Shown: piece after piece, positions 44,447 through 51,405 of the stretch | How positions within the stretch are numbered: position 1 is the stretch's first letter | Layout of the letters: each line of letters begins with the position of its first letter | NCBI RefSeq assembly: GCF_032773895.1 | Contig: NZ_CP120416.1 | Span: 432,001 to 496,000, forward strand | DNA: 64,000 bases | Source: Teredinibacter sp. KSP-S5-2 | GTDB lineage: Bacteria > Pseudomonadota > Gammaproteobacteria > Pseudomonadales > Cellvibrionaceae | Direction: 5' to 3' | Made by a program: the position numbers and the translations under genes | The notes under the pieces: generated by a model | What the model saw: only the letters and a program-made list of their open reading frames with translations | Told to the model about the DNA's origin: nothing | Databases searched by the model: none

Positions 44447-45364
44447 GTGAAAGTATTTATTAGTTGGTCTGGAGAGACTAGCCACAAAGTAGCCAAGGCT
44501 CTGCGTGACTGGTTGCCTTCAGTTATTCAGAGCATTACTCCTTATGTTTCTTCAGAAGATATTGATAAAGGAGCAAGGTGGTCATCTGATATCGCTTCTG
44601 AATTAGACGAATCTTCATTCGGGGTTTTATGTGTTACCCCCGATAATATTGATGCTCCTTGGTTGAATTTTGAGGCTGGCGCTCTAGGAAAGAGTGTCGA
44701 TAAAAGTAGAGTTTGCCCATTTTTGTTTCGAATAAAACGGTCGGATGTGACCGGGCCAATTCTTCAGTACCAGTCGACGATTCATGACAAAGAAGACGTG
44801 TTTAAACTGTTAAAGGCTGTAAATGAAGCCTGCGGTGAGCACGGCATTGAAGAAATTAGACTCGAAAAAACATTTGATGTTTGGTGGCCAAAATTAGATG
44901 AAGAGCTTGGAGCAATCGAAACTCTAGAAGGTCAAGACCAACAAGATTCCGAGGCTCCCGAACAAAATAATGATTACATATCTCGCGTGTTAGAGGAAGT
45001 TCTGGAAATCAGTAGAACTAATCAAAAATTACTTCGAGATCCAACTACCATACTGCCTCCTGATTACTTTGAACACATGATGTCTAGAAGTAACCGTGAC
45101 CTCGAAATGCGCCGCCGTCATATGAGAGAAGAGAGGCTACTTGAATCTGACATTGACCCTAGAGCCATGGAGGAGGTTATTGTTCGGTATCGTGACTTCC
45201 TTAAATTCTTAAGTAAATACCGCCATAAACTGTCTGACGAACCACGCTTAACAGAGGAAATGTTTGATCTGCTAAGACGCATGGATGACCCTTTAAGATA
45301 TGTATGCAATAACATGGGAATGAGACTGCCCCGTGAGGTGCTTGAAGATATTGATATGCTATAA
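44447..45364 (+). CDS. TIR-domain protein (cassette)
   Basis: 305 residues, GTG start with AAGGAG upstream. The N-terminal 150 residues are a bacterial TIR domain: MKVFISWSGETSHKVAKALR, PYVSSEDIDKGARW, SSFGVLCVTPDN and PWLNFEAGALGK, where E76 fits the catalytic Glu of NAD-cleaving TIRs. The C-terminal half (about 185-305) is helical and basic-acidic, with LEMRRRHMREERLLESD, and may be an oligomerisation or sensor part. TIR proteins act in anti-phage systems by degrading NAD or making cyclic ADP-ribose signals; no partner (ThsA, Sir2, CBASS cyclase) is adjacent. It is the longest cassette gene and is flanked on both sides by full copies of the repeat. Confidence 0.88.
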   Translation: MKVFISWSGETSHKVAKALRDWLPSVIQSITPYVSSEDIDKGARWSSDIASELDESSFGVLCVTPDNIDAPWLNFEAGALGKSVDKSRVCPFLFRIKRSDVTGPILQYQSTIHDKEDVFKLLKAVNEACGEHGIEEIRLEKTFDVWWPKLDEELGAIETLEGQDQQDSEAPEQNNDYISRVLEEVLEISRTNQKLLRDPTTILPPDYFEHMMSRSNRDLEMRRRHMREERLLESDIDPRAMEEVIVRYRDFLKFLSKYRHKLSDEPRLTEEMFDLLRRMDDPLRYVCNNMGMRLPREVLEDIDML

Positions 45365-45625
45365 CAAAGCCAGTCAGCAGGACGCAGCGATGCTGCGCCT
45401 CTGCTGGCGGCGATACACGGTCTCGCTCGCTGCGCGACCTCGGCCATGTATCGGGTCGGTGCTCAATTTTTTGTCGCAGATAGTTGTCCGCGTAGTGCCA
45501 GAAATTGAGCAGGAATTTACTTTAAACTAAGAAGTGGTTTGTAAAAATTAGCGAGCACATTAGTCTATTAATTTGCTCTTAATGCTTACCCCTGCGCTGC
45601 GATATTGAGCATTGATTCGTTATGT
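45359..45625 (+). other. Composite attC-like spacer with full repeat (copy C)
   Basis: CTATAAC (45359-45365) overlaps the TIR gene stop; a strong hairpin CAGCAG-CGCAGC/GCTGCG-CTGCTG (45375-45406); a second palindrome around CTCGCTCGCTGCGCGACC; the 167-bp repeat; and R' GTTATGT (45619-45625). 267 bp. Confidence 0.5.
45452..45619 (+). repeat. 168-bp palindromic repeat, copy C
   Basis: Left end CGGGTCGGTGCTCAAT identical to copy B; right end ATTGAGCATTGATTCG diverged. The interior shares GTCGCAGATAGTTGTCCGCG and TTTAAACTAAGAAG with B, but the AATAGGCG hairpin region has drifted. Confidence 0.85.
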
Positions 45626-45641
45626 GTATAGAGGGATTTGA

Positions 45642-46022
45642 ATGAAATCATACATTTTTTTTATTTCTGCTCTAATTCTTGCTTCTGTTTCAGTCGCGAG
45701 TGAGCTTTCTCCTATAGAGAAAAAGCAACGTAAGGTAGTTTCTCGTTTCTATGAAGTATTAGAAATGATGCCTAGCCGATGTCCTGAATCAAAAAGGAGT
45801 GAATATAGTAGCTCTGTAGTTAAGTTTGAAAACATGTATCCAAAATTTAAATCCGCACTTAGAGATTCTAAATTTAGGCCTTATGCTATAGAGAATTTTT
45901 CTAATGCCTCTGCAGTAACTGAAGGTGGATGCCTATATATTAAAGATGCGTTAGACCGTTACACAAATACCGACAAAGGGAAGCAAAAAATGTTAGAGCT
46001 TCTAAGTGTGATGGCGTCTTAA
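45642..46022 (+). CDS. Secreted hypothetical protein (cassette)
   Basis: 126 residues with a signal peptide (IFFISALILASVSVA, cleavage near VASEL); mature part helical with two Cys (PSRCPESK, EGGCLYIK). GAGGGA precedes the ATG, and an R' box lies 17 bases before it. No family recognised. Confidence 0.6.
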   Translation: MKSYIFFISALILASVSVASELSPIEKKQRKVVSRFYEVLEMMPSRCPESKRSEYSSSVVKFENMYPKFKSALRDSKFRPYAIENFSNASAVTEGGCLYIKDALDRYTNTDKGKQKMLELLSVMAS

Positions 46023-46040
46023 TCACTGTCACTCAGAGCA

Positions 46041-46072
46041 AGACAGTTCAAAATGGACTGTCTACGCGTTAC
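46041..46072 (+). other. Small attC-like hairpin
   Basis: AGACAGT (46041-46047) pairs with ACTGTCT (46057-46063), followed by GCGTTAC (46066-46072), an R'-like box, before the VOC-family gene. No clear R''. Confidence 0.35.
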
Positions 46073-46115
46073 TTCGATAGTCTATTAATTAGTCGTTTAT
46101 TTCTAGGGAGTGATC

Positions 46116-46511
46116 ATGAATATAAATCAATTATCCTCATGTTTTTGTACAAAAAATATTTCCGCTTGCAGGGATTTTTATCAAAAGTATCTTGGTGCAA
46201 AGATTACATTCGATTGCGGTTGGTATCTCAACATGGATATTGGAACACAAGGTGTGAGTATTCAGTTTATGGCGCCTCAAGGTGATATGCCTACTTATTC
46301 TGGTGCCGGAGTAACCTTAAACTTTGCCGTCGATGATGTTGATGCAGAACACAGGCGTCTGATGGAAGCCGGTTTATCTGAGGTTATGCCACTAGAAGAC
46401 CATCCTTGGGGAGATCGAGGTTTTTCTGTTATAGACCCTATAGGTAATTCTGTGTACATTTATTCAGACCGGGAACCCTCTGAAGAATTTAAGCAATACT
46501 TTAAAGATTAA
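46116..46511 (+). CDS. VOC-fold (glyoxalase/bleomycin-resistance-like) protein (cassette)
   Basis: 131 residues from the ATG at 46116 (GGGAG six bases upstream). It has the beta-alpha-beta-beta-beta pattern twice: FCTKNISACRDFYQKYLGAK, then VTLNFAVDDVDAEHRRLMEA, ending GFSVIDPIGNSVYIYSD. Members bind metals or drugs, or act as dioxygenases and lyases; substrate unknown. Glyoxalase-like proteins are common integron cargo. Confidence 0.85.
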   Translation: MNINQLSSCFCTKNISACRDFYQKYLGAKITFDCGWYLNMDIGTQGVSIQFMAPQGDMPTYSGAGVTLNFAVDDVDAEHRRLMEAGLSEVMPLEDHPWGDRGFSVIDPIGNSVYIYSDREPSEEFKQYFKD

Positions 46512-46652
46512 CAAATCAACCTGTGCGGACTTGGTAGGGCTTTCTCCTTTTTCAGATATGAGGTGGTTGGGGGAGATGGACGATCGTGTATGTCTTTAGT
46601 CTTATCCAGATGTCACCCCTTCGGGATAACATTGAGTGTTGGCCCGTTATAT
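46506..46652 (+). other. Composite attC-like spacer with right end of repeat
   Basis: GATTAAC overlaps the VOC gene stop; ends with the conserved hairpin CACCCC-ttc-GGGATAAC-like segment, ATTGAGTGTTGGCCCG (46631-46646) and R' GTTATAT (46646-46652). Confidence 0.4.
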
Positions 46653-46663
46653 TCTGGAATGAT

Positions 46664-47035
46664 ATGAGAATAATCTATTTGATTTTAGTTGTATTTCTTT
46701 GTTTGGGATGCTCTAGTAGTAAACCGTCAAATTCTCCTAAAACTCTTGAAAATGATGCAAACTTCTATTTGGAAAAATGTAAAATTCTATATTCTAAAAG
46801 CGAGGATATAGTTTGTAAGTTGAAGGAGTTTGATTTATTTGTTTTCGTTGGACCTTTCAAAGATGAAAAAATGAACGGACTGGGTTATTGTTTTTCGTTA
46901 AGTATTAGGAAGTTTCATAAATGTATATTTAGCAAAGGTGTCCCGCTTCCAAAGATTTGCTATGAAGGGAAAAAATCTGTAAATGAACATGTTTGGGATG
47001 AGGTTTGCCCGGAATCTACTGCATCGGAAACATGA
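46664..47035 (+). CDS. Small lipoprotein (cassette), unknown function
   Basis: 123 residues from the ATG at 46664, 12 bases after the R' box. Lipoprotein signal with lipobox CLGC near 13-16, followed by Ser/Lys/Pro-rich linker. The mature part contains four or five Cys. No family recognised. No attC-like structure separates it from the next gene (44-base gap to the earliest start), so they may form one two-gene cassette. Confidence 0.6.
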   Translation: MRIIYLILVVFLCLGCSSSKPSNSPKTLENDANFYLEKCKILYSKSEDIVCKLKEFDLFVFVGPFKDEKMNGLGYCFSLSIRKFHKCIFSKGVPLPKICYEGKKSVNEHVWDEVCPESTASET

Positions 47036-47122
47036 TATTTATTCTGGCGCTTATCTTTTGGGGAGCTTTTAACTAAAATGAATATTATTCATAAATCCGA
47101 TTGTGACGGGTGTTATGTATAC

Positions 47123-47611
47123 ATGAGATATTTATCATTATTTTTACTTGTTGTTTCATCCTTTGCTCTATCCGGAGATGGAGCTGATAGTGAAATTAGA
47201 TACGAGTTGGATTTGTCAATAAACTACTCTAAGTATGTAATGTCTCCGAAAGACATAGAGTGGTCGAATAAGCTTGTAAATCGACTTGGGTATGAGGGCG
47301 ACGTATTACATTTCGTGCTTACAGATATTGTTCTAGTCGAAGCTAACAAAAAACTGAGTGGTAAGATCTATCAGTCAGTTGAAAACCCCGGACGATATTA
47401 TGTATTGACAGGTGATATCGGGATTGATACAAAATTGGGAATTATAGGTAACGCTGGTGCTGGGGGGTATTCTATGTATTCTCCAAAATCGAAGAAGTTC
47501 ATCGTGTGCTTTAATTGCGGGTATGGAATCCCAGTGGTTAGGCACTCAACAATTTATAAAGGCCCGATATATTGGTACGGGTCGAACCATATAAGGCAAA
47601 CACTTCGGTAA
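47123..47611 (+). CDS. Secreted hypothetical protein (cassette)
   Basis: 162 residues from the ATG at 47123, chosen because it starts a signal peptide (YLSLFLLVVSSFALSG); an ATG at 47078 with GGGGAG upstream is the alternative. The mature part is beta-rich with a Gly/Tyr-rich middle (GNAGAGGYSMYSPKS) and two close Cys (IVCFNCGYG). No family recognised. Confidence 0.58.
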   Translation: MRYLSLFLLVVSSFALSGDGADSEIRYELDLSINYSKYVMSPKDIEWSNKLVNRLGYEGDVLHFVLTDIVLVEANKKLSGKIYQSVENPGRYYVLTGDIGIDTKLGIIGNAGAGGYSMYSPKSKKFIVCFNCGYGIPVVRHSTIYKGPIYWYGSNHIRQTLR

Positions 47612-47624
47612 AAATTCATAACAA

Positions 47625-47682
47625 ATGGCTGGTGTCGTCCTTTGGGTAAATCGTTGGCTCTACATTGAGATTTGGAAGTTTT
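47625..47682 (+). other. Possible short attC-like site
   Basis: TTCATAACAAATGGCTGG follows the stop codon and CGTTGGCTC lies about 40 bases on (R'-like). Pairing is limited (TGGCTGG region), so this is a weak call. Confidence 0.25.
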
Positions 47683-48159
47683 ATGGAAATTAGATACTTG
47701 AAAGACTCAGATAAAGCCGGTCTGTGTAAATTGTCCCACCAGATTAATAAACAGCATTTCGAAAAAGAGCCAAAGTATTTTTGTAATCCTGGAAAAGAAG
47801 GTGATGATTGGGAGTTTTGGAAAAACTCCCATGAGAAGGAGGGTGGTTTCGTTTTGGTTGCTGTTTTAAATGAAGAGATAGCGGGTTTTGTGGCGGCGGA
47901 GATGTCTGATATGCCAAATCTTCCTTTTTTAAATCCAATGAAAAGGTGCCGAATAGCGACAATTGTGGTATCCAGAAAGTGTCAAAGGAGAGGTATAGGT
48001 ACTGCCATGTATGAAAGTGTGTACAAGATAGCAAAAGAATATGGCGCTAGTGATCTCAATTTAGAAGTGTTTTCATTTAATCGCTCTGCTATCGCTTTCT
48101 ACGAAAAGCTCGGGTTTATAAATAGTTCTCACCGTATGTCGATGCCAATAGCCTTATAA
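47683..48159 (+). CDS. GNAT-family N-acetyltransferase (cassette)
   Basis: 158 residues from the ATG at 47683 (GGAAG just upstream). GNAT features: IRYLKDSDKAGLCKL at the start, strand IATIVVSRKCQRRGIGTAMY with the acetyl-CoA loop QRRGIG, and LEVFSFNRSAIAFYEKLGF at the end. Transfers an acetyl group to an unknown amine substrate (antibiotic, polyamine or protein). Acetyltransferases are frequent integron cargo. Confidence 0.9.
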   Translation: MEIRYLKDSDKAGLCKLSHQINKQHFEKEPKYFCNPGKEGDDWEFWKNSHEKEGGFVLVAVLNEEIAGFVAAEMSDMPNLPFLNPMKRCRIATIVVSRKCQRRGIGTAMYESVYKIAKEYGASDLNLEVFSFNRSAIAFYEKLGFINSSHRMSMPIAL

Positions 48160-48162
48160 TTC

Positions 48163-48245
48163 GCATTAAACCGGATGCCAAACACTCGTTGAACTAGTAC
48201 CACTTTAGTGTTGCCAGCTCACCACAGGTTCGCTGATCGTTGGTC
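48163..48245 (+). other. Possible attC-like site
   Basis: CCAAACACT (48178-48186) pairs with AGTGTTGCC (48207-48215) with one mismatch; GTTGGTC at 48239-48245 may be R'. Weak but consistent in position and direction. Confidence 0.3.
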
Positions 48246-48273
48246 CGACAAAACAAAATGGAGTATTGATATA

Positions 48274-48588
48274 ATGAAGTTAGTTGAATCCGTTTTAGTT
48301 CCTGTATTTATCGGGGTTATCGCTTCTGGCGCGACAATCTATGTTAACGAAAGCAACCGTCAGGAGCAGGAGAATGTGGAAACGACTCTAAGATACTTGC
48401 TGTCATACAAGGAAGATTGGAAATTAAGGTCGTTCGGAGCTATTAAGCAATATTTTGGCAATGCTTATACCGATGAAGAGCTAAAGAAGCATCTCATCGC
48501 AGCAGGCGCACTTCAGTTTCCAGACAACGAAAAGCCTGGTGAATATTGGTGGGGGTTGACATCAAAGAATTTGGATCGACTCAAGTGA
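48274..48588 (+). CDS. Small membrane-anchored hypothetical protein (cassette)
   Basis: 104 residues from the ATG at 48274; GGAG about nine bases upstream. An N-terminal hydrophobic segment (about 7-24, VLVPVFIGVIASGATIYV) anchors a short soluble domain with EDWKLRSFGAIKQYFGNAY and a Trp pair near the end (YWWGLTS). It resembles winged-helix-like tails, but no family is recognised. Confidence 0.58.
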   Translation: MKLVESVLVPVFIGVIASGATIYVNESNRQEQENVETTLRYLLSYKEDWKLRSFGAIKQYFGNAYTDEELKKHLIAAGALQFPDNEKPGEYWWGLTSKNLDRLK

Positions 48589-48637
48589 TAAACCATTGAA
48601 TCGACTGTAGCGAAAAAATTACACCAAAAGTTCGCCT

Positions 48638-48669
48638 CCACGGGGTGACTTGGGCGTTGGCCGTTATAG
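48638..48669 (+). repeat. Right-end fragment of the repeat with R' box
   Basis: CCACGGGGTGACTTGGGCGTTGGCC matches the right end of the full repeat with changes; GTTATAG at 48663-48669 is identical to the R' box of copy B. Confidence 0.45.
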
Positions 48670-48684
48670 TTCAATGGAGAAAAA

Positions 48685-49002
48685 GTGAATATTTCATTGC
48701 TAGTCTTACGATGCACGAATATTGAATTAAGTAGAGACTTCTACTCAAAGCTTGGCTTATCTTTCATTGAAGAAAAGCATGGTGATGGGCCTAGACATTA
48801 TTCGTGTGAAATTGATGGTATGATTTTAGAGCTTTATCCAAACAAAGGGGAAGCTCTGCAGGAAAATATTCGTCTAGGTTTTAAGGTAGATAATTTAGAG
48901 TCTGTATTAGAGCAAGTAATAGTAGCAAGTACTTATGTGTATGCTGGTTCTGCTATCTATGTAATAACTGATCCAGACGGGCGTAAAGTCGAGCTTAGCT
49001 AG
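48685..49002 (+). CDS. VOC-family protein (cassette)
   Basis: 105 residues, GTG start with GGAG upstream. A short glyoxalase/bleomycin-resistance-type protein: LLVLRCTNIELSRDFYSKLG at the start, RHYSCEIDGMILELYP in the middle and YVITDPDGRKVELS at the end. One beta-alpha-beta-beta-beta module is slightly short. Unrelated by eye to the other VOC cassette beyond the fold. Substrate unknown. Confidence 0.82.
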   Translation: MNISLLVLRCTNIELSRDFYSKLGLSFIEEKHGDGPRHYSCEIDGMILELYPNKGEALQENIRLGFKVDNLESVLEQVIVASTYVYAGSAIYVITDPDGRKVELS

Positions 49003-49007
49003 TAAAG

Positions 49008-49362
49008 CTATAACGATGTGTTCAAAATGAGAAAGCTGAGTGCGGTACATGTTATTTTGTAAGATTTTCTTTAGTAAAATAACGAGAACAACAAATAATT
49101 AGTTTTGTATCCCCTGGGTATCGACCTGTTACGCTCGTCTGCTATTGTCGCAATACACGACCTCGCTCGTTGCGGGGGCCGACCATGTATCGGGTTGGTA
49201 CTCAATGTTTGTGGCAGACAGTTGTCCACGCAGCGCTATAAATTGAGTAGGAATTAATTTTGAATTATGAATTGGTTGGCAGGAATAGGTGGGCGCGTCC
49301 GCCTATCAATTTGCTCCAGAGGTTCATTTCGAGGGGCAGCGTCAAGCACAGATCAGTAATGC
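49008..49362 (+). other. Composite spacer with full, diverged repeat (copy D)
   Basis: CTATAAC (49008-49014) follows the VOC gene; about 120 A+T-rich bases; the CTCGCTCGTTGCGGG palindrome; repeat copy D (49191-49356); its right end is degraded (AGTAATGC in place of GTTATGC), so R' is probably lost here. Confidence 0.35.
49191..49356 (+). repeat. 166-bp palindromic repeat, copy D (diverged)
   Basis: Left end CGGGTTGGTACTCAAT is well kept; right end GTCAAGCACAGATCAG is eroded. The interior retains GGCAGACAGTTGTCCACGCA and AATAGGTGGGCGCGTCCGCC, identical in order to copies A-C. Confidence 0.75.
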
Positions 49363-49394
49363 ATTGATAGAGAAGAGAATGTTCGGGAACAGGT

Positions 49395-49868
49395 ATGAAG
49401 AAAGCAATTAAGTATTTAATGTTAACTTTGGGTGGTGGTGTACTTGTTATATTAGGGGTTCTAATCTTTCTTGCTTTTAGATCTGGGGCTGCTCTAAATA
49501 ACCAAGACAAAGCAAATGCTGTGGCTCTGACTTTTATCAGCAGCCTTTATGCAAAGCCAAATAGTGCCCTGATAGAATTATTTCACGAAAAGGCCTTTGA
49601 AAAAATCACTCAGGAAGATATGGTTCTCGTTTTGGAGAAATACAAAAAAAGATATATCGGCGAACCAGAAATTGTTGGAGCTCAGCTAATTAAAGGTGGG
49701 ACTGTAGAAGGCTATAATACAATTGATGAAATATTTTACTTTGGATATAAAGTAAAATACAGCAATGCTATTGTGGAGTTGCGTGCAGGTGTGGTAGTGC
49801 AAGACGGAGAGTATAGCATGACGTCTTTGAGAGTTATGACAGAAAAGTTTGTTGAAGATGGAACATAA
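49395..49868 (+). CDS. Membrane-anchored hypothetical protein (cassette)
   Basis: 157 residues with one N-terminal membrane segment (about 8-30, LMLTLGGGVLVILGVLIFLA), then a soluble alpha-beta domain that looks like a cystatin/NTF2-like fold (KANAVALTFISSLYAKPNSA and a later curved sheet). No family recognised. ACATAAC overlaps the stop codon, an R''-like motif. Confidence 0.6.
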   Translation: MKKAIKYLMLTLGGGVLVILGVLIFLAFRSGAALNNQDKANAVALTFISSLYAKPNSALIELFHEKAFEKITQEDMVLVLEKYKKRYIGEPEIVGAQLIKGGTVEGYNTIDEIFYFGYKVKYSNAIVELRAGVVVQDGEYSMTSLRVMTEKFVEDGT

Positions 49869-49921
49869 CAAATCAAGGCTGCTGAATACTTTGCTCCACA
49901 GTTTGAGATATTAAGGCTGCT

Positions 49922-50320
49922 ATGAGATTACGCTTCAATTGGAACATTGATAGGCTTCCGACGAAAAGGGAGCGTATAGCTACTATAGTTCTTGGCCTGA
50001 TTATATGTGCATTAACTGGTGCTATCTCATATTTTGGTATTGCTCTGTTTATAAAGGGTGAAAGTGGTTTTTGGCAGTTTTCCTTTTTTTATGTGCTTTT
50101 CTTGCTTGGATTATGGTCCCTGGTTAGAGCAATTTTTGGTAAGTCAACTAAGCCATCTTCTATAGCTATGATGGCAGTGGGATTATTCTGGCTGTCCATG
50201 GGTCTATTGATATTGTTTATTTCTTTAGAGGAGAGTGATGAGCTGTATATGGCAATTATGGGTATTGCCAGCGGGATTGCAATTTTTAAACAGGGGTATA
50301 GAAAAAGGGCAAAGCCTTAG
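49922..50320 (+). CDS. Four-helix membrane protein (cassette), unknown function
   Basis: 132 residues with four hydrophobic segments (about 21-42, 52-70, 81-99 and 108-124) and a basic C-terminus (YRKRAKP). Only about 50 bases separate it from the previous gene. No family recognised. Confidence 0.58.
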   Translation: MRLRFNWNIDRLPTKRERIATIVLGLIICALTGAISYFGIALFIKGESGFWQFSFFYVLFLLGLWSLVRAIFGKSTKPSSIAMMAVGLFWLSMGLLILFISLEESDELYMAIMGIASGIAIFKQGYRKRAKP

Positions 50321-50382
50321 TAAAGAAAATCACCACGTCGGTGTTTGAGTTGTTAAGCATCAATTTAAATTGAGATCCAAGA

Positions 50383-50841
50383 ATGGAATTTATAGTTAAT
50401 TTAGTATTTGCTCTTGGAGCAGTATATATCGTTTATAGCTATTACTTTTTTGCATTTAAAGGGAAAGTGCCTCAAAGCCCTGCAGCATTAGGCCGGGCAT
50501 TTGCTGCACCTACGCTGATCTGGGCGCTTGTCTTATTTATAATTAGCTTCATTCAAAAGTGGGCGGTATCTCCGTTTTTTAGTTTCCTATCTGTTTATGA
50601 GGCTTTGAGCACAATTGCTGCCGTAATATTAAGCGTTGCTTCTGGTTGGGTCGCAAGCCGCACATCCGAAAATACACAAGCCATGAATCTTAAGATACTT
50701 TCTACAATCGGGCTTGTTCCATTCTCTATTGTTACGTGGGTGGGTTTTATGTCTGGTCCTACAATGGTGGTTTGGCTTCTTATCTTTGCTTATATCCCCA
50801 TGCAATATATTGGATATCGCGCGTACAAAAAATACTCTTAG
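50383..50841 (+). CDS. Four-helix membrane protein (cassette), unknown function
   Basis: 152 residues with four or five hydrophobic segments (about 3-24, 42-60, 75-90, 108-125 and 128-145). GTTAAGC (50352-50358) upstream matches the R' consensus exactly. The 40-base gap to the next gene has no attC-like structure, so the two may share one cassette. Confidence 0.58.
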   Translation: MEFIVNLVFALGAVYIVYSYYFFAFKGKVPQSPAALGRAFAAPTLIWALVLFIISFIQKWAVSPFFSFLSVYEALSTIAAVILSVASGWVASRTSENTQAMNLKILSTIGLVPFSIVTWVGFMSGPTMVVWLLIFAYIPMQYIGYRAYKKYS

Positions 50842-50882
50842 CATCTAAATGATAGGGCTTTTCATTGCGAGTTATTTAAATT

Positions 50883-51320
50883 ATGAGAATTATTATTTTT
50901 CTAATTTTATTAGTTTCTGTTGAATCGGTTTCTTACGATATTGATACCGTCGAGGGTAAGCTCAGAAATGATGCGAAGAGATATGTTGAAGCGTTCGATG
51001 GTGATCCTGTGGCGCAAAATCTTATAAAAAAACTGGTGGAAGAGGGTAGGCTCGAGGTGATTGCTGCGATAAACCTCAACGAAATAGGGCTAGAGTATTT
51101 CGTCGCTAGACAAGTATTCGAGTCTCTAGAAGAAAAAAACTCCCTGGCGAAGGAAGCTAAAATTGACCTAGAGGCTGAAAATCGCTACCTGCATTTGGAA
51201 AGAGAAACGCTAATCAAGTTGTCAGAAGAGGCTAGATACATTTCTAATAAACTGAATAGTGTACTAGAGAAGGCTAACATGCAACGTAATTCTGATTCCG
51301 ACAATAATTCATCTCCATAG
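50883..51320 (+). CDS. Exported coiled-coil hypothetical protein (last cassette)
   Basis: 145 residues with a short N-terminal hydrophobic segment (about 2-13) that may be a signal or anchor, followed by a mostly helical, Glu-rich body with heptads from 95 to 130. The last residues are Asn/Ser/Asp-rich. It is the final plus-strand gene; a GCTTAAC motif (R'' consensus) 11 bases after the stop (51332-51338) is the last attC-like sign. Confidence 0.55.
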   Translation: MRIIIFLILLVSVESVSYDIDTVEGKLRNDAKRYVEAFDGDPVAQNLIKKLVEEGRLEVIAAINLNEIGLEYFVARQVFESLEEKNSLAKEAKIDLEAENRYLHLERETLIKLSEEARYISNKLNSVLEKANMQRNSDSDNNSSP

Positions 51321-51405
51321 ATTGGCTGAACGCTTAACATAGGTTGTATTGTTCCGCCAATTCTTCCCTGAATTGACGCTTTTTGAAAGCATATTGAACG
51401 GCTAA

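Larger units (their letters stand above)
40050..51345 (+). mobile_element. Gene-cassette array (integron-like, integrase not in window; CALIN)
   Basis: About twenty short genes, all on the plus strand, mostly without known function and each followed by a structured spacer. Stop codons are often fused to TAACAA or ATAACA (R''-like), and the next gene is preceded by CGTTAT or CGTTAG (R'-like): see for example 43590-43673. Four full and several partial copies of a 167-bp palindromic repeat lie in the spacers. The genes change codon usage and are A+T-rich compared with flanks. Neighbouring genes on both sides (Hsp20 and DJ-1) are on the minus strand. There is no tyrosine recombinase in the window, so the array is either a CALIN or the distal part of an integron whose integrase lies elsewhere. 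Confidence 0.72.

Noticed and set aside
40051-49362. Interpretation of the repeated palindromes as a CRISPR array
   Set aside because: Repeats are long, unevenly spaced by whole genes and have terminal inverted repeats; there are no short regular spacers and no cas genes.
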